DNA of 64,000 bases from CBDHFN01 sp965262605 (lineage in GTDB: Bacteria; Pseudomonadota; Alphaproteobacteria; JASGCL01): contig CBDHFN010000003.1 in assembly GCA_965262605.1 (NCBI GenBank), forward strand, positions 806,001 to 870,000, written 5' to 3'. Of this stretch, positions 31,651-40,672 are shown one piece after another. Every line of letters starts with the position of its first letter. The first letter of the stretch is position 1. Both the position numbers and the translations under genes were made by a program. The notes beneath the pieces are model-generated. The model was not told the DNA's origin. It did not search any database and worked only from the letters and a program-made list of their open reading frames with translations.

Positions 31651-33408
31651 TTACGAATATAGCCGTTCAAGCTGGTCGCCATATTGGGTAATAATTTCAT
31701 GACGGCGAATTTTAAGGGTGGGCGACATTTGCCCGTTGCTAACGCTAAACGCTTCGTGCGCAAAGATGAATTTTTTGATGCGCTCATGGGCGTCAACTTG
31801 GTGATTAATCTTGTCAATAATTTTTTGGCAAGTTGCTTTAATTTCGTCAATGCTTAAATTTGCTGTTAATTCCTTGTCCAAAACCAAAAGCGCAACAATG
31901 AAATTTTTTTGTTCGCCATAAACCATTGATTGCGCAATTTCAGGCGCAAGATTTAATAAGCCTTCAAGTTTTTGGGGCGCGATTTTTTCGCCGCCTTTGT
32001 TGATGATAATATCCTTTTTTCTGTCGGTAATATATAAATGATTTTCCTTAAACGCGCCAATATCACCGGTATAAAGCCAGCCATCTTTGATAATTTTTGC
32101 GGTATTTTCAGGGTCGCGCCAATATCCTTGCATGACTAAATCGCCCTTGACAAGAATTTCACCATCTTCGGCAATTTTTATTTGGGTGTTTTTAATAATC
32201 GGTCCCACCGAATCTAACCTTGTGCTTCGCGGTAAATTTACCGATACTACTGGCGAAGTTTCACTTAATCCATAGCCTTGCAGGATTTTTAAGCCGTAAG
32301 CCACAAGGAATCTGGCAACTTCATGATTTAAAGGTCCGCCGCCAGAGACGAAAATTTTTAATTTGCCGCCAAATCTGGCGCGAATTTTTTGGCGCACTAA
32401 TTTATCGCATAAATAATCTTGGCATTTTTCCCAAAAACTTAATGGGATTTTATCAATCTGCTTGCACCCTAATTGATAGGTTATTTGGAATAATTTTGCC
32501 TTAAAACCTTTAAGCTGCAACGAGCCGACTAAAATCTTGCCGCGCATGGTTTCGTATAATCTTGGCACGGCTGTCATGATGGTTGGCTTGGTTTCATGAA
32601 TATTTTGTAATAATTTTTCAGTGGATTCGGCAAAATATACTTCTGCCCCTAAATATAAGGCTAAGCAACCAATAACCATAAATTCATAAACATGGGCAAG
32701 CGGTAAAAACGACAAAAACCTCTCGCCATTGGGTTCGTAATTGGGTAATTGATAAAAAATTTCCATAACGCCATCAACATTATGCAAAATATTGCGCATG
32801 TTAAGCAAAACGCCTTTGGGTGTGCCACCCGTGCCCGAAGTATAAATTATCACTAAATCATCATCAAGGGTGATATTTTGCGCGGCTTTTGCCAAATCAA
32901 AGGCAGTTTTCGGCATTTCCCAAATATTTTCAACGCTAAAATGCGGATTTTCATCAAGAATTTTATTTTTTAAATCATTATCGCATGTAATTATCGGATA
33001 ATTCATTCCATCGCGCATGGATAATTTTTGCCATAAATTTTCATGGGAAATTATTATCGCTTTGGCTTGACTATGTTCCAAAATAAATTGGCAATTTTGC
33101 GCCGAAGCCGTTGCCATGCAAGGCACCATCACTCCACCAATTGCGGTAATTGCATAAAGCGCAATGATAAATTCGGGGCGGTTTTCCATTAAAATCATAA
33201 TTTTGGGCTTGTCGCCTAAATTTAATGATTTTAGGTAATTTGCCAAAGATTGCACTTGAATCGCCGTGTCATTCCATGTATAACCATGCCAAGATTCAGC
33301 TTTTTTGGCGTGTAATAATGGTTTTTGTGATAATAAAGTTGATTTATCACAAAAATTTTTTAATATATTGTCAAGGTTAGTTATATTATGATGAATTTGC
33401 TGATTCAT
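31651..33408 (-). CDS. Long-chain acyl-CoA synthetase (AMP-forming)
   Basis: 585-residue ANL-superfamily ligase of the FadD15/long-chain type. P-loop IIYTSGTGGTPKG (about 190-202), FLPLAHVYE block, GYGLSETSPVVS (A5), YTGDIGAF (A7), and ITDRKKDIIINKGGEKIAP hinge with the conserved Asp-Arg and downstream Lys. It activates fatty acids for lipid synthesis or oxidation. Transcribed leftward, divergent from the peptidase gene. Flanks the R-M island on its right. Confidence 0.92.
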   Translation of the reverse strand: MNQQIHHNITNLDNILKNFCDKSTLLSQKPLLHAKKAESWHGYTWNDTAIQVQSLANYLKSLNLGDKPKIMILMENRPEFIIALYAITAIGGVMVPCMATASAQNCQFILEHSQAKAIIISHENLWQKLSMRDGMNYPIITCDNDLKNKILDENPHFSVENIWEMPKTAFDLAKAAQNITLDDDLVIIYTSGTGGTPKGVLLNMRNILHNVDGVMEIFYQLPNYEPNGERFLSFLPLAHVYEFMVIGCLALYLGAEVYFAESTEKLLQNIHETKPTIMTAVPRLYETMRGKILVGSLQLKGFKAKLFQITYQLGCKQIDKIPLSFWEKCQDYLCDKLVRQKIRARFGGKLKIFVSGGGPLNHEVARFLVAYGLKILQGYGLSETSPVVSVNLPRSTRLDSVGPIIKNTQIKIAEDGEILVKGDLVMQGYWRDPENTAKIIKDGWLYTGDIGAFKENHLYITDRKKDIIINKGGEKIAPQKLEGLLNLAPEIAQSMVYGEQKNFIVALLVLDKELTANLSIDEIKATCQKIIDKINHQVDAHERIKKFIFAHEAFSVSNGQMSPTLKIRRHEIITQYGDQLERLYS

Positions 33409-33439
33409 AGCGTTTCCTTAGTTAAATGAAAAGATTAAA

Positions 33440-35239
33440 ATGACAAATTGGCAATTAAACGATTTATTCCCTTCACCATCAGAATTACTGAATGATTCTA
33501 ATGGTAAAATTGGCAATATCCCCCCCAAGTTGCAAAATTCTATCAAAAAATTATGCGAAGATATACCAAAATTTAATAAACGATTCAAGGGAAATTTAAC
33601 AAAACTAAATCCCACGCAATTTGCCGAATTTTTGCAAATTTATGAACAAATTAATACGCAAATCAGGCGCATCGCCAGTTATGCGCAATTATTATACGCA
33701 ACCCAAATGAATGACCCAAAAATTAGCAAATTTCAAGCCGATATTAATGAAATAATTCAAGAATTTGACCAGCAATTAATTTTTGTTGAATTAGAAATTA
33801 ATGAATGCAAGCCTGAAATTGCCCAATCGCCCGAAACTGAAAATTACCATGAATTTTTACGCAATATCGCAAAATTTAAACCCCACCAACTCGACGAAGC
33901 AACCGAATCGCTGCTAAGCGAATTATCGCTTAGCGCATCAGATGCGATGATAAGATTATATGATGAGACATTGGCAAAATTGCGATTCCCCATTGGCGAT
34001 AAAGAATATAATCAATCCGAAATTTTGAATTTTTTTCATGATGCTGATGGCGATAATCGCTTTAAAGCCGCAAAATCATTGGGCATGGTGCTTGGCAATC
34101 ATGAATATTTATTCGCAATTATTCTTAATGCCATTACCAAAGAGGGGCATATTTTGGATAAAAAACGCCAATTTGCGAACCCAATGGCAAGCCAACATCT
34201 GCAAAATAATGTATCCGATGAAATTGTGGAAAATTTGGAACAAGCCGTTCAAGAATCATATGAACGAATTTCGCACCGCTATTATGCGCTGAAAGCGAAA
34301 ATGATGAAATTGCCGTTTTTGCCATATTGGGACAGATTAGCCCCCGTTTTTCCGCAAAATTCCAATAAATACACGATTGAGCAAGCAAAAATCATCGTTT
34401 TTAACGCTTATCATGAATTTAGCCCCGAAATGGCAAAAATTGTCCAAGAATTTTATGATAAAGAATGGATTGATTGGTTGCCCAAAGATGGTAAGGCTTC
34501 GGGGGCATTTTCGCATTCATGTTCGGTTGATGCGCACCCTTATATTTTATTAAATTTTCAAGGCAATTTAGACGATATTATGACTCTGGCGCATGAATTG
34601 GGGCACGGCGTGCATCAATATCTTGCCCGTAAAGTCGGGCAATTATCCGCCGATACGCCATTGGTGATGGCAGAGACCGCGTCAATATTTGGAGAAATGC
34701 TGGTTTATGATTATTTAATGCGCGATAATTCGCTGACGAATCATGAAAAATTAGCCTTGGCGGTGCAAAAAATTGAAGATGGCATTAACACGGTGATTCG
34801 GCAAATTGCGTTTTACCAATTTGAACAAAAAATACATTTTGAACGGCGCAATGGCGAATTATCGCCCGAAATGATTGGTAAAATTTGGCGTGAAGTTTCC
34901 GTGCAAAGCCTTGGCTCATCGGTGCATTTTGATTCGGATTTTGATAAATTTTGGTGCTATATCAGCCATTTTTTTCATTCACCATTTTATGTTTACGCCT
35001 ATGCGTTTGGTGAATTACTTACCCGCGCATTATATCAACAATATCGCGATAAACCACAAGGCTTTATCGCAAAATATACCGAATTATTAAGCCTTGGTGG
35101 GTCGCAATCGCCCCAAAAATTATTGGAAAATTTTGGTTGCGACTTGACAAAAAAGCAATTTTGGTTTCAAGGTTTAAATCAAATTGAACAAATGATTAAT
35201 CAAGCAGAGGCTAAATTCAAGGAATTATATCATGAATAA
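33440..35239 (+). CDS. Oligoendopeptidase F-type M3 metallopeptidase
   Basis: 599-residue M3-family zinc peptidase. The active site is HELGHGVHQ near residue 385, with the second zinc glutamate in ETASIFGEML about 28 residues later. The N-terminal helical domain and PepF-like C-terminal FYQFEQKIHFERR are present. It degrades peptides in the cytosol. It ends 8 nt inside the mgtE gene start, so the two are coupled. Confidence 0.9.
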   Translation: MTNWQLNDLFPSPSELLNDSNGKIGNIPPKLQNSIKKLCEDIPKFNKRFKGNLTKLNPTQFAEFLQIYEQINTQIRRIASYAQLLYATQMNDPKISKFQADINEIIQEFDQQLIFVELEINECKPEIAQSPETENYHEFLRNIAKFKPHQLDEATESLLSELSLSASDAMIRLYDETLAKLRFPIGDKEYNQSEILNFFHDADGDNRFKAAKSLGMVLGNHEYLFAIILNAITKEGHILDKKRQFANPMASQHLQNNVSDEIVENLEQAVQESYERISHRYYALKAKMMKLPFLPYWDRLAPVFPQNSNKYTIEQAKIIVFNAYHEFSPEMAKIVQEFYDKEWIDWLPKDGKASGAFSHSCSVDAHPYILLNFQGNLDDIMTLAHELGHGVHQYLARKVGQLSADTPLVMAETASIFGEMLVYDYLMRDNSLTNHEKLALAVQKIEDGINTVIRQIAFYQFEQKIHFERRNGELSPEMIGKIWREVSVQSLGSSVHFDSDFDKFWCYISHFFHSPFYVYAYAFGELLTRALYQQYRDKPQGFIAKYTELLSLGGSQSPQKLLENFGCDLTKKQFWFQGLNQIEQMINQAEAKFKELYHE

Positions 35240-36602
35240 TGAAAATACTATCATGAATCCTGCGCAAGAATTGGGAATATTGCAAGAAATATTGCGTATT
35301 CTTAACAAACCGCCAATTGATAATAATGAAATTATAGCCTTGCTTAAACCTTTAGAACCTTCGGATTTAGCGCAATTTATTCAAGTTTTATCGGCATCAA
35401 ACCGCGTTGAAGTCGTGAAAATTATTTTAGAAAAATTAGACCCCGAATTTTTGACTTGGCTTGATGAATTTGTCTTGGAAGATATTATTGAAACCATAGA
35501 CCCAATTTTTTTGGCAAATTTCATTGACCAATTAGAATCTGATGATGCGTTAGATATTTTGGAATTATTGGACGAAAAATCGCAACGGCAAATTTTGTCC
35601 AAAATTCCCGCCGAAGATCGCGCGCTTTATCAAGATATTTTAACTTACCCCGAGGACACAGCCGCAAGGCTTATGCGCCGTGAGGTTGTCGCCATGCCAA
35701 GCTTTTGGTCGGTGGGACAAGCGATTGATTTTTTGCGCAATGATTCGTCCGAATTGCCCGAACAATTTTATAATATTATCGTTGTGGGCGCATCGCATAA
35801 GCCAATTGGCGTGATAGCTTTATCAAAATTAATTTGTTCGCAACGCCCAATTATCTTAAAAAAAATAATGGAAAAATCGGTGATGGCGTGCGATGCCAAT
35901 ATGGATCAAGAAGAAGTCGCGCGGATTTTTTCTAAATATGCCTTAGTTGAAACCCCCGTTGTTGATAAAAAAGGTCGCTTAATTGGCTCCATCACCGTTG
36001 ATGATATTGTCCATGTTATTGAAGATGAACAAGAGAAAGACTTTATGCAAATGGGCGGTGTGCAAGAAGACGATTTTTATCAAGACACGAAGCGAACGAT
36101 TATTTTGCGATTTGCATGGTTATTTGTTAATTTAGGCACGGCATTTTTAGCGTCGTTTGTTGTGGATATTTTTTCGGCAACTTTAGAAAAAATTATTGCT
36201 TTGGCAATTTTAATGCCGATTGTGGCGGGTATGGGGGGCAATGCCTCTACGCAAACGCAAACTATTGTGGTGCGCGCTTTGGCAACCAAAGAATTAATTT
36301 CCGCGAATTTTTGGCGGTTTTTGCTCAAAGAATTTATAGTCGGCTTTGCCAATGGTTGTCTTTTTGCGCTCATTACGGCATCAGTCGTTGGGCTTTGGTT
36401 TCAAGATGCGTTATTGGGTTTAGTGATTGGCATTGCGATAGTCATTAACTTAGTCGCCGCCGCGCTGGCAGGGGTTTTAGTGCCCATTGGGCTTACCAAA
36501 ATAAAACAAGACCCCGCCATTTCCACCACAATATTTATAACCACTATCACGGATATAATTGGCTTTGTGTCGTTTTTAGGCTTAGCGAGTCTGATTTTAT
36601 AA
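35232..36602 (+). CDS. mgtE: Magnesium transporter MgtE
   Basis: 456 residues. N-terminal MgtE helical domain (about 20-135), then paired CBS domains (about 135-265; EDTAARLMRREVVAMP and ETPVVDKKGRLIGSITVDDIV), then five membrane helices. The pore block MGGNASTQTQTIVVRALA is characteristic. It takes up magnesium, gated by the CBS region. Start either at 35232 or the in-frame ATG at 35253; no choice is forced by a ribosome site. Confidence 0.95.
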   Translation: MNNENTIMNPAQELGILQEILRILNKPPIDNNEIIALLKPLEPSDLAQFIQVLSASNRVEVVKIILEKLDPEFLTWLDEFVLEDIIETIDPIFLANFIDQLESDDALDILELLDEKSQRQILSKIPAEDRALYQDILTYPEDTAARLMRREVVAMPSFWSVGQAIDFLRNDSSELPEQFYNIIVVGASHKPIGVIALSKLICSQRPIILKKIMEKSVMACDANMDQEEVARIFSKYALVETPVVDKKGRLIGSITVDDIVHVIEDEQEKDFMQMGGVQEDDFYQDTKRTIILRFAWLFVNLGTAFLASFVVDIFSATLEKIIALAILMPIVAGMGGNASTQTQTIVVRALATKELISANFWRFLLKEFIVGFANGCLFALITASVVGLWFQDALLGLVIGIAIVINLVAAALAGVLVPIGLTKIKQDPAISTTIFITTITDIIGFVSFLGLASLIL

Positions 36603-36619
36603 TTAATCAAAGGGAAAAA

Positions 36620-37798
36620 ATGAAAAAAATATTAATGATGATTGGCATATTATTGATGGCGCAAATAAGCTGGGCGCAAAATGCCAAAAATGAAATTCGC
36701 ATCGCGCATATTTATGAAAAAACTGGACCACTGGAAGCATATGCCAAGGATTTAAATATCGGGGTTATGTTGGGATTAGAATATGCAACTGGCGGCACCA
36801 TGATGCTTAATGGCAAAAAAATCATTTTGATTGAGCGCGACAGCCAAGGCAAAGCCGATATTGCCCGCACCCAATTAGCCGCAGCTTTTGCCGATGACAA
36901 AGCCGATATTGCGATAAGTGGTAATGGTTCGGGGGTTACGCTTGCCATGTTGCCGATTGCCGAAGAATATCAAAAAATTCTGGTCGTGGATTTAGCCGTT
37001 GCCGATTCCATTACCGGCGATAAATGGAATAAATATATTTTTCATACCGCCCGAAATTCTTCGCAAGACGCGCTGACTAATGCTTACGCAATAAACAAAG
37101 ATAATACAACAATCGCTGTTTTAGCCCAAGATTATGCTTATGGGCGCGATGGAGTTAAGGCGTTTAAGGAGGCGATGACGCACGCAAAAATTGTGCATGA
37201 AGAATATTTGCCAGTAAATACCACGGATTTTACCGCGGGCGCATCACGGTTGATTGAAGCTTTGCGCCACGAAAAAGGGCGCAAAATCATTTTTATTCTT
37301 TGGGCGGGGGCGGCAAACCCCTTTAAAATAGCCGAACTTGACCTTAAACGATATGGTATTGAAATCGCCACAAGCGGCAATACCTTGCCCGCCATGAAAG
37401 CATATAAAGCTTTTGAAGGCATGGAGGGGGCAATATATTATTATTATGGCATTCCCAAAAACCCGATTAATGATTGGTTAATTAATCGCGTGCAAAAAGA
37501 CGGCAGATTACCCCCCGATTATTTTGAAGTTGGTGGTTTTTCCGCGGCGATGTCCATCATTACCGCCTTAAAACAAACGGGTGGTAATACAGATTCCCAA
37601 AAATTAATTGCGACAATGGAAGGCATGAGTTTTGACACGCCCAAAGGTAAAATGACATTCAGAGCCGAAGACCATCAAGCCTTGCAAAGCATGTATCATT
37701 TCAAAATTCGCGTTGACCCCAAAATTGATTGGGCTGTTCCCGAATTAGTGCAAGAAATTACACCAGATAAAATAAAATTACCAATTCGTAATAAATAA
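36620..37798 (+). CDS. Branched-chain amino-acid-type ABC substrate-binding protein (LivK family)
   Basis: 392 residues, with a signal peptide (KKILMMIGILLMAQISWA-Q, about residue 19). Type I periplasmic-binding fold: IRIAHIYEKTGPLEAYAKD start, AISGNGSGVTLAMLPIAEE ligand segment, VAVLAQDYAYGRDG hinge. It binds amino acids, amides or similar small acids. Livelike permeases are absent nearby. A GGGAAAA site precedes the ATG. It faces the SoxB gene convergently, 13 nt apart. Confidence 0.9.
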   Translation: MKKILMMIGILLMAQISWAQNAKNEIRIAHIYEKTGPLEAYAKDLNIGVMLGLEYATGGTMMLNGKKIILIERDSQGKADIARTQLAAAFADDKADIAISGNGSGVTLAMLPIAEEYQKILVVDLAVADSITGDKWNKYIFHTARNSSQDALTNAYAINKDNTTIAVLAQDYAYGRDGVKAFKEAMTHAKIVHEEYLPVNTTDFTAGASRLIEALRHEKGRKIIFILWAGAANPFKIAELDLKRYGIEIATSGNTLPAMKAYKAFEGMEGAIYYYYGIPKNPINDWLINRVQKDGRLPPDYFEVGGFSAAMSIITALKQTGGNTDSQKLIATMEGMSFDTPKGKMTFRAEDHQALQSMYHFKIRVDPKIDWAVPELVQEITPDKIKLPIRNK

Positions 37799-37811
37799 TA
37801 TCCAGATGGAT

Positions 37812-39062
37812 TTAGTGGGCGACTGCCGCGGCTGCGCCTTCGTCAATTAAGGCACCGCTATTGAATCTGTCAATAGAGAAGGGGGCGGCGATGGGGTGCA
37901 TTTCGCCCTTGGCGATAGAATGCGCAAAGACATTGCCAGAACCCGGGGTTGCCTTGAACCCGCCCGTGCCCCAACCGCAATTAAAAAATAAATTTTCAAC
38001 GGGAGTTTTGGATAAAATCGGACTTCTGTCCACGGTAACATCAACGATGCCACCCCATTGGCGCAACATTTTCAGGCGCGATACGAATGGGAATAATTCG
38101 CATAATGGACCCATAATATGCTCAATCGTATTAAATGCGCCGCGCTGGGAATAGCTGTTAAACGCATCCGAACCCGCGCCTAAGACTAATTCGCCTTTAT
38201 CGGATTGGCTGATATAAACATGCACGGTGCCCGACATGATAACATGGTCAATTACTGGTTTAATGGGTTCGCTGACTAAGGCTTGCAAAGGGTAAGATTC
38301 CAAAGGCAAACGAAAGCCTGCCATATTCGCAATAACCGAAGAATGTCCCGCCGCCACCACGCCGACTTTTTTGGCTTTGATTAAACCCTTGGAAGTTTGC
38401 ACGCCTTTAATGACGCCTTTGTCAATTTGAAAGCCTTGAACTTCGCAATTTTGGATAATATCCACGCCCATTTCATCGCATTTACGGGCAAAACCCCATG
38501 CCACAGCATCATGACGCGCCGTGCCACCACGGCGTTGCAATAATGCCCCTAAAACTGGGTATCTGCCCGTAGTGTTCATTAAAGGCACCATTTCTTTAAC
38601 TTGATGCGGATTTAAATATTCGGCATCAATGCCATTAAGCCAATTGGAATGCCCTCTTCTGCCGATTTCTTGCATATCATGGATATTATGCGCTAAATGC
38701 AATAATCCGCGCTGGGAAAACATGACATTATAATCTAATTCTTGGCTTAAATTTTCAAATAATTTCACCGATAATTCATAAATTCTTGCCGATTCGTCCA
38801 TGGTATAATTGGAACGAACAATAGTCGTATTGCGCCCGGTATTGCCACCGCCAATCCAGCCTTTTTCAATAACAGCCACATTGGTAATACCGCATTCTTT
38901 GGCTAAATAATATGCCGTTGCCAAGCCATGACCGCCACCGCCGACAATAATTACATCATATTCGGGTTTTGGTTCTGGGCTACGCCATGCTTCTTGCCAA
39001 TTTTGATGATATGACATGGCGTTGCGAATCAACGAAAAAATATTATACGGAGTTTTTTTCAT
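37812..39062 (-). CDS. soxB: Sarcosine oxidase beta subunit-like FAD enzyme
   Basis: 416 residues closely matching heterotetrameric sarcosine oxidase SoxB. FAD-binding VIIVGGGGHGLATAYYLA (about 37-54), EKGWIGGGNTGRNTTIVRSNY, and the C-terminal CGWGTGGFKATPGSG. It oxidatively demethylates sarcosine using FAD/FMN and folate in a complex with SoxA, SoxD and SoxG. Those three genes are absent on both sides, so the complex is split or the enzyme acts alone. Base composition is visibly richer in GC than its neighbours. Confidence 0.88.
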   Translation of the reverse strand: MKKTPYNIFSLIRNAMSYHQNWQEAWRSPEPKPEYDVIIVGGGGHGLATAYYLAKECGITNVAVIEKGWIGGGNTGRNTTIVRSNYTMDESARIYELSVKLFENLSQELDYNVMFSQRGLLHLAHNIHDMQEIGRRGHSNWLNGIDAEYLNPHQVKEMVPLMNTTGRYPVLGALLQRRGGTARHDAVAWGFARKCDEMGVDIIQNCEVQGFQIDKGVIKGVQTSKGLIKAKKVGVVAAGHSSVIANMAGFRLPLESYPLQALVSEPIKPVIDHVIMSGTVHVYISQSDKGELVLGAGSDAFNSYSQRGAFNTIEHIMGPLCELFPFVSRLKMLRQWGGIVDVTVDRSPILSKTPVENLFFNCGWGTGGFKATPGSGNVFAHSIAKGEMHPIAAPFSIDRFNSGALIDEGAAAAVAH

Positions 39063-39063
39063 A

Positions 39064-39513
39064 TTATGACCTTATGTTTTTAATGGCTTGATAAATTATT
39101 TCAGCATGACCCGCGGCTTTGACTTTGCGCCATGATTGCACTAATTTTCCTTGGTAATATATAAAGCTTGAACGCTCAATACCATAATATTTGCGACCAT
39201 ACATTGATTTTTCAACCCAAACGCCCATTAATTCGCTAAATTTTTTATCCGTATCCGCCAGTAATTCAAAATTAAGATGGTATTTTTCAGCAAATTTTTT
39301 ATGCGACGCCGAAGAATCGGGGGAAATCCCAATAATCGTGCAATTTTTTTCGTGAAATTTTGGCATTAAGCTTGCGAATTCTTGGGCTTGAGTCGTGCAA
39401 CCGCTGGTGTTATCCTTGGGATAAAAATAAAAAACAACTAATTTTTCTTGCCAATCTTGCGTATTTATCAAGACTTCATTGTGATTATTTAAAGATATAA
39501 TCGGATAATTCAT
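39064..39513 (-). CDS. Thioredoxin-dependent peroxiredoxin, Bcp/PrxQ type
   Basis: 149 residues from ATG 39513 (AAGGA, 5-6 nt upstream); the open frame extends eight codons further into the Sel1 gene but lacks a ribosome site. Peroxidatic cysteine in YPKDNTSGCTTQAQEF; the usual resolving cysteine five residues later is replaced by Gln, so it is a 1-Cys-like Bcp. Reduces hydroperoxides in the cytosol. It starts 13 nt after the Sel1 gene ends. Confidence 0.9.
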   Translation of the reverse strand: MNYPIISLNNHNEVLINTQDWQEKLVVFYFYPKDNTSGCTTQAQEFASLMPKFHEKNCTIIGISPDSSASHKKFAEKYHLNFELLADTDKKFSELMGVWVEKSMYGRKYYGIERSSFIYYQGKLVQSWRKVKAAGHAEIIYQAIKNIRS

Positions 39514-39526
39514 GGTTTTCCTTAGG

Positions 39527-40591
39527 TTATATTTCAATGTTAAAATATTTTAACAAATTGTCTTTGGCGGATTGATTATTTTGTTTGGCGGCTTCGGTAA
39601 AATATTTTTTGGCTAATTCTTTGTCTTGAACAATATAAGGGTCAGAATAATATATTTCACCCAAAATATTTTGGGCATCGCTATTGCCATTTTCAGCCGC
39701 GAATTTAAATTCTTTAATTCCCTTTGGGCTATTTGCTTTAACGCCATAACCGCGATAATACATGATTCCAAGATAATAAGACCCCGCAATATTACCATTT
39801 TTGGCGACATTGGCGATATGAAATAAAGCTTTATCATATTCTTTTTTATCAATATATAATAAACCCAACTGCAATTGACTTAAAATATGTTTTTTCTGGG
39901 TTGCCAATTGAAAATATTGCATGGCAATTTTAATATCAGCCTCAACTGATTCGCCTTTGGAATAAAAAAGCCCCAATTGATACATGGCATCTGAATTGCC
40001 TAATTGCGCCGCTTTTAAATAATAATTTAACGCCAGCGATTTACTGGGCGCAACACCATCACCACGATAAAGCATGTTGCCAACAAAATTAAGCGCGGGC
40101 GCATAATCAGCTTTTGCCGCTTGATTCATATATTTTAATGCTATTTCCTTGGACTTCGGGGCACCAGAATAAAAATTTAATTCGCCAAAATAATATTTTG
40201 CTTCAACATGTCCGCCATCGGCTGCATCCTTGAAATACGCCATGGCTTTATTAATATCATTAGGGTATAAATTATTATAAGCATATATATAACCTAAGCG
40301 AAATTGGCTAAATAAACTGCCACTTGCAACTGATTTTTCATAATATTTAATGGCAATTTCAATATCTGCGGCATTTTGCGCTTTTTTTTCTAAATAATAA
40401 CCGAATGCGGTTTGCGCATGGGGGTTATTATTATCGGCTTTTTCTTTAAGTTTAGCCAAAGTTTCTGGGCTTGAAGCCGCGATATTGACAATATTTTGAT
40501 ATTTTTCAATCGTAAAAATTGGAATTTCTTGGGCGTGGCTTGCCCAAATTCCGATAAAACTTAACAAAGTTATAATATATTTCTTTAACAT
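39527..40591 (-). CDS. Secreted Sel1-repeat protein
   Basis: 354 residues with a signal peptide (KKYIITLLSFIGIWASHAQ, about residue 20). About eight Sel1 repeats fill the rest, for example IKYYEKSVASGSLFSQFRLGYIY, LNYYLKAAQLGNSDAMYQLG and IKEFKFAAENGNSDAQNILG (each about 36 residues apart). Scaffold-type envelope protein; the partner is unknown. A paralogue of the gene at 19047-19940. Confidence 0.87.
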   Translation of the reverse strand: MLKKYIITLLSFIGIWASHAQEIPIFTIEKYQNIVNIAASSPETLAKLKEKADNNNPHAQTAFGYYLEKKAQNAADIEIAIKYYEKSVASGSLFSQFRLGYIYAYNNLYPNDINKAMAYFKDAADGGHVEAKYYFGELNFYSGAPKSKEIALKYMNQAAKADYAPALNFVGNMLYRGDGVAPSKSLALNYYLKAAQLGNSDAMYQLGLFYSKGESVEADIKIAMQYFQLATQKKHILSQLQLGLLYIDKKEYDKALFHIANVAKNGNIAGSYYLGIMYYRGYGVKANSPKGIKEFKFAAENGNSDAQNILGEIYYSDPYIVQDKELAKKYFTEAAKQNNQSAKDNLLKYFNIEI

Positions 40592-40672
40592 TCTTGGTAT
40601 TTAATTCTAAATCAGCCTAATTTCAACCAGAATAAATTTATTTGCAAGGAAAATCAAGTTTTTTTTATAAAT

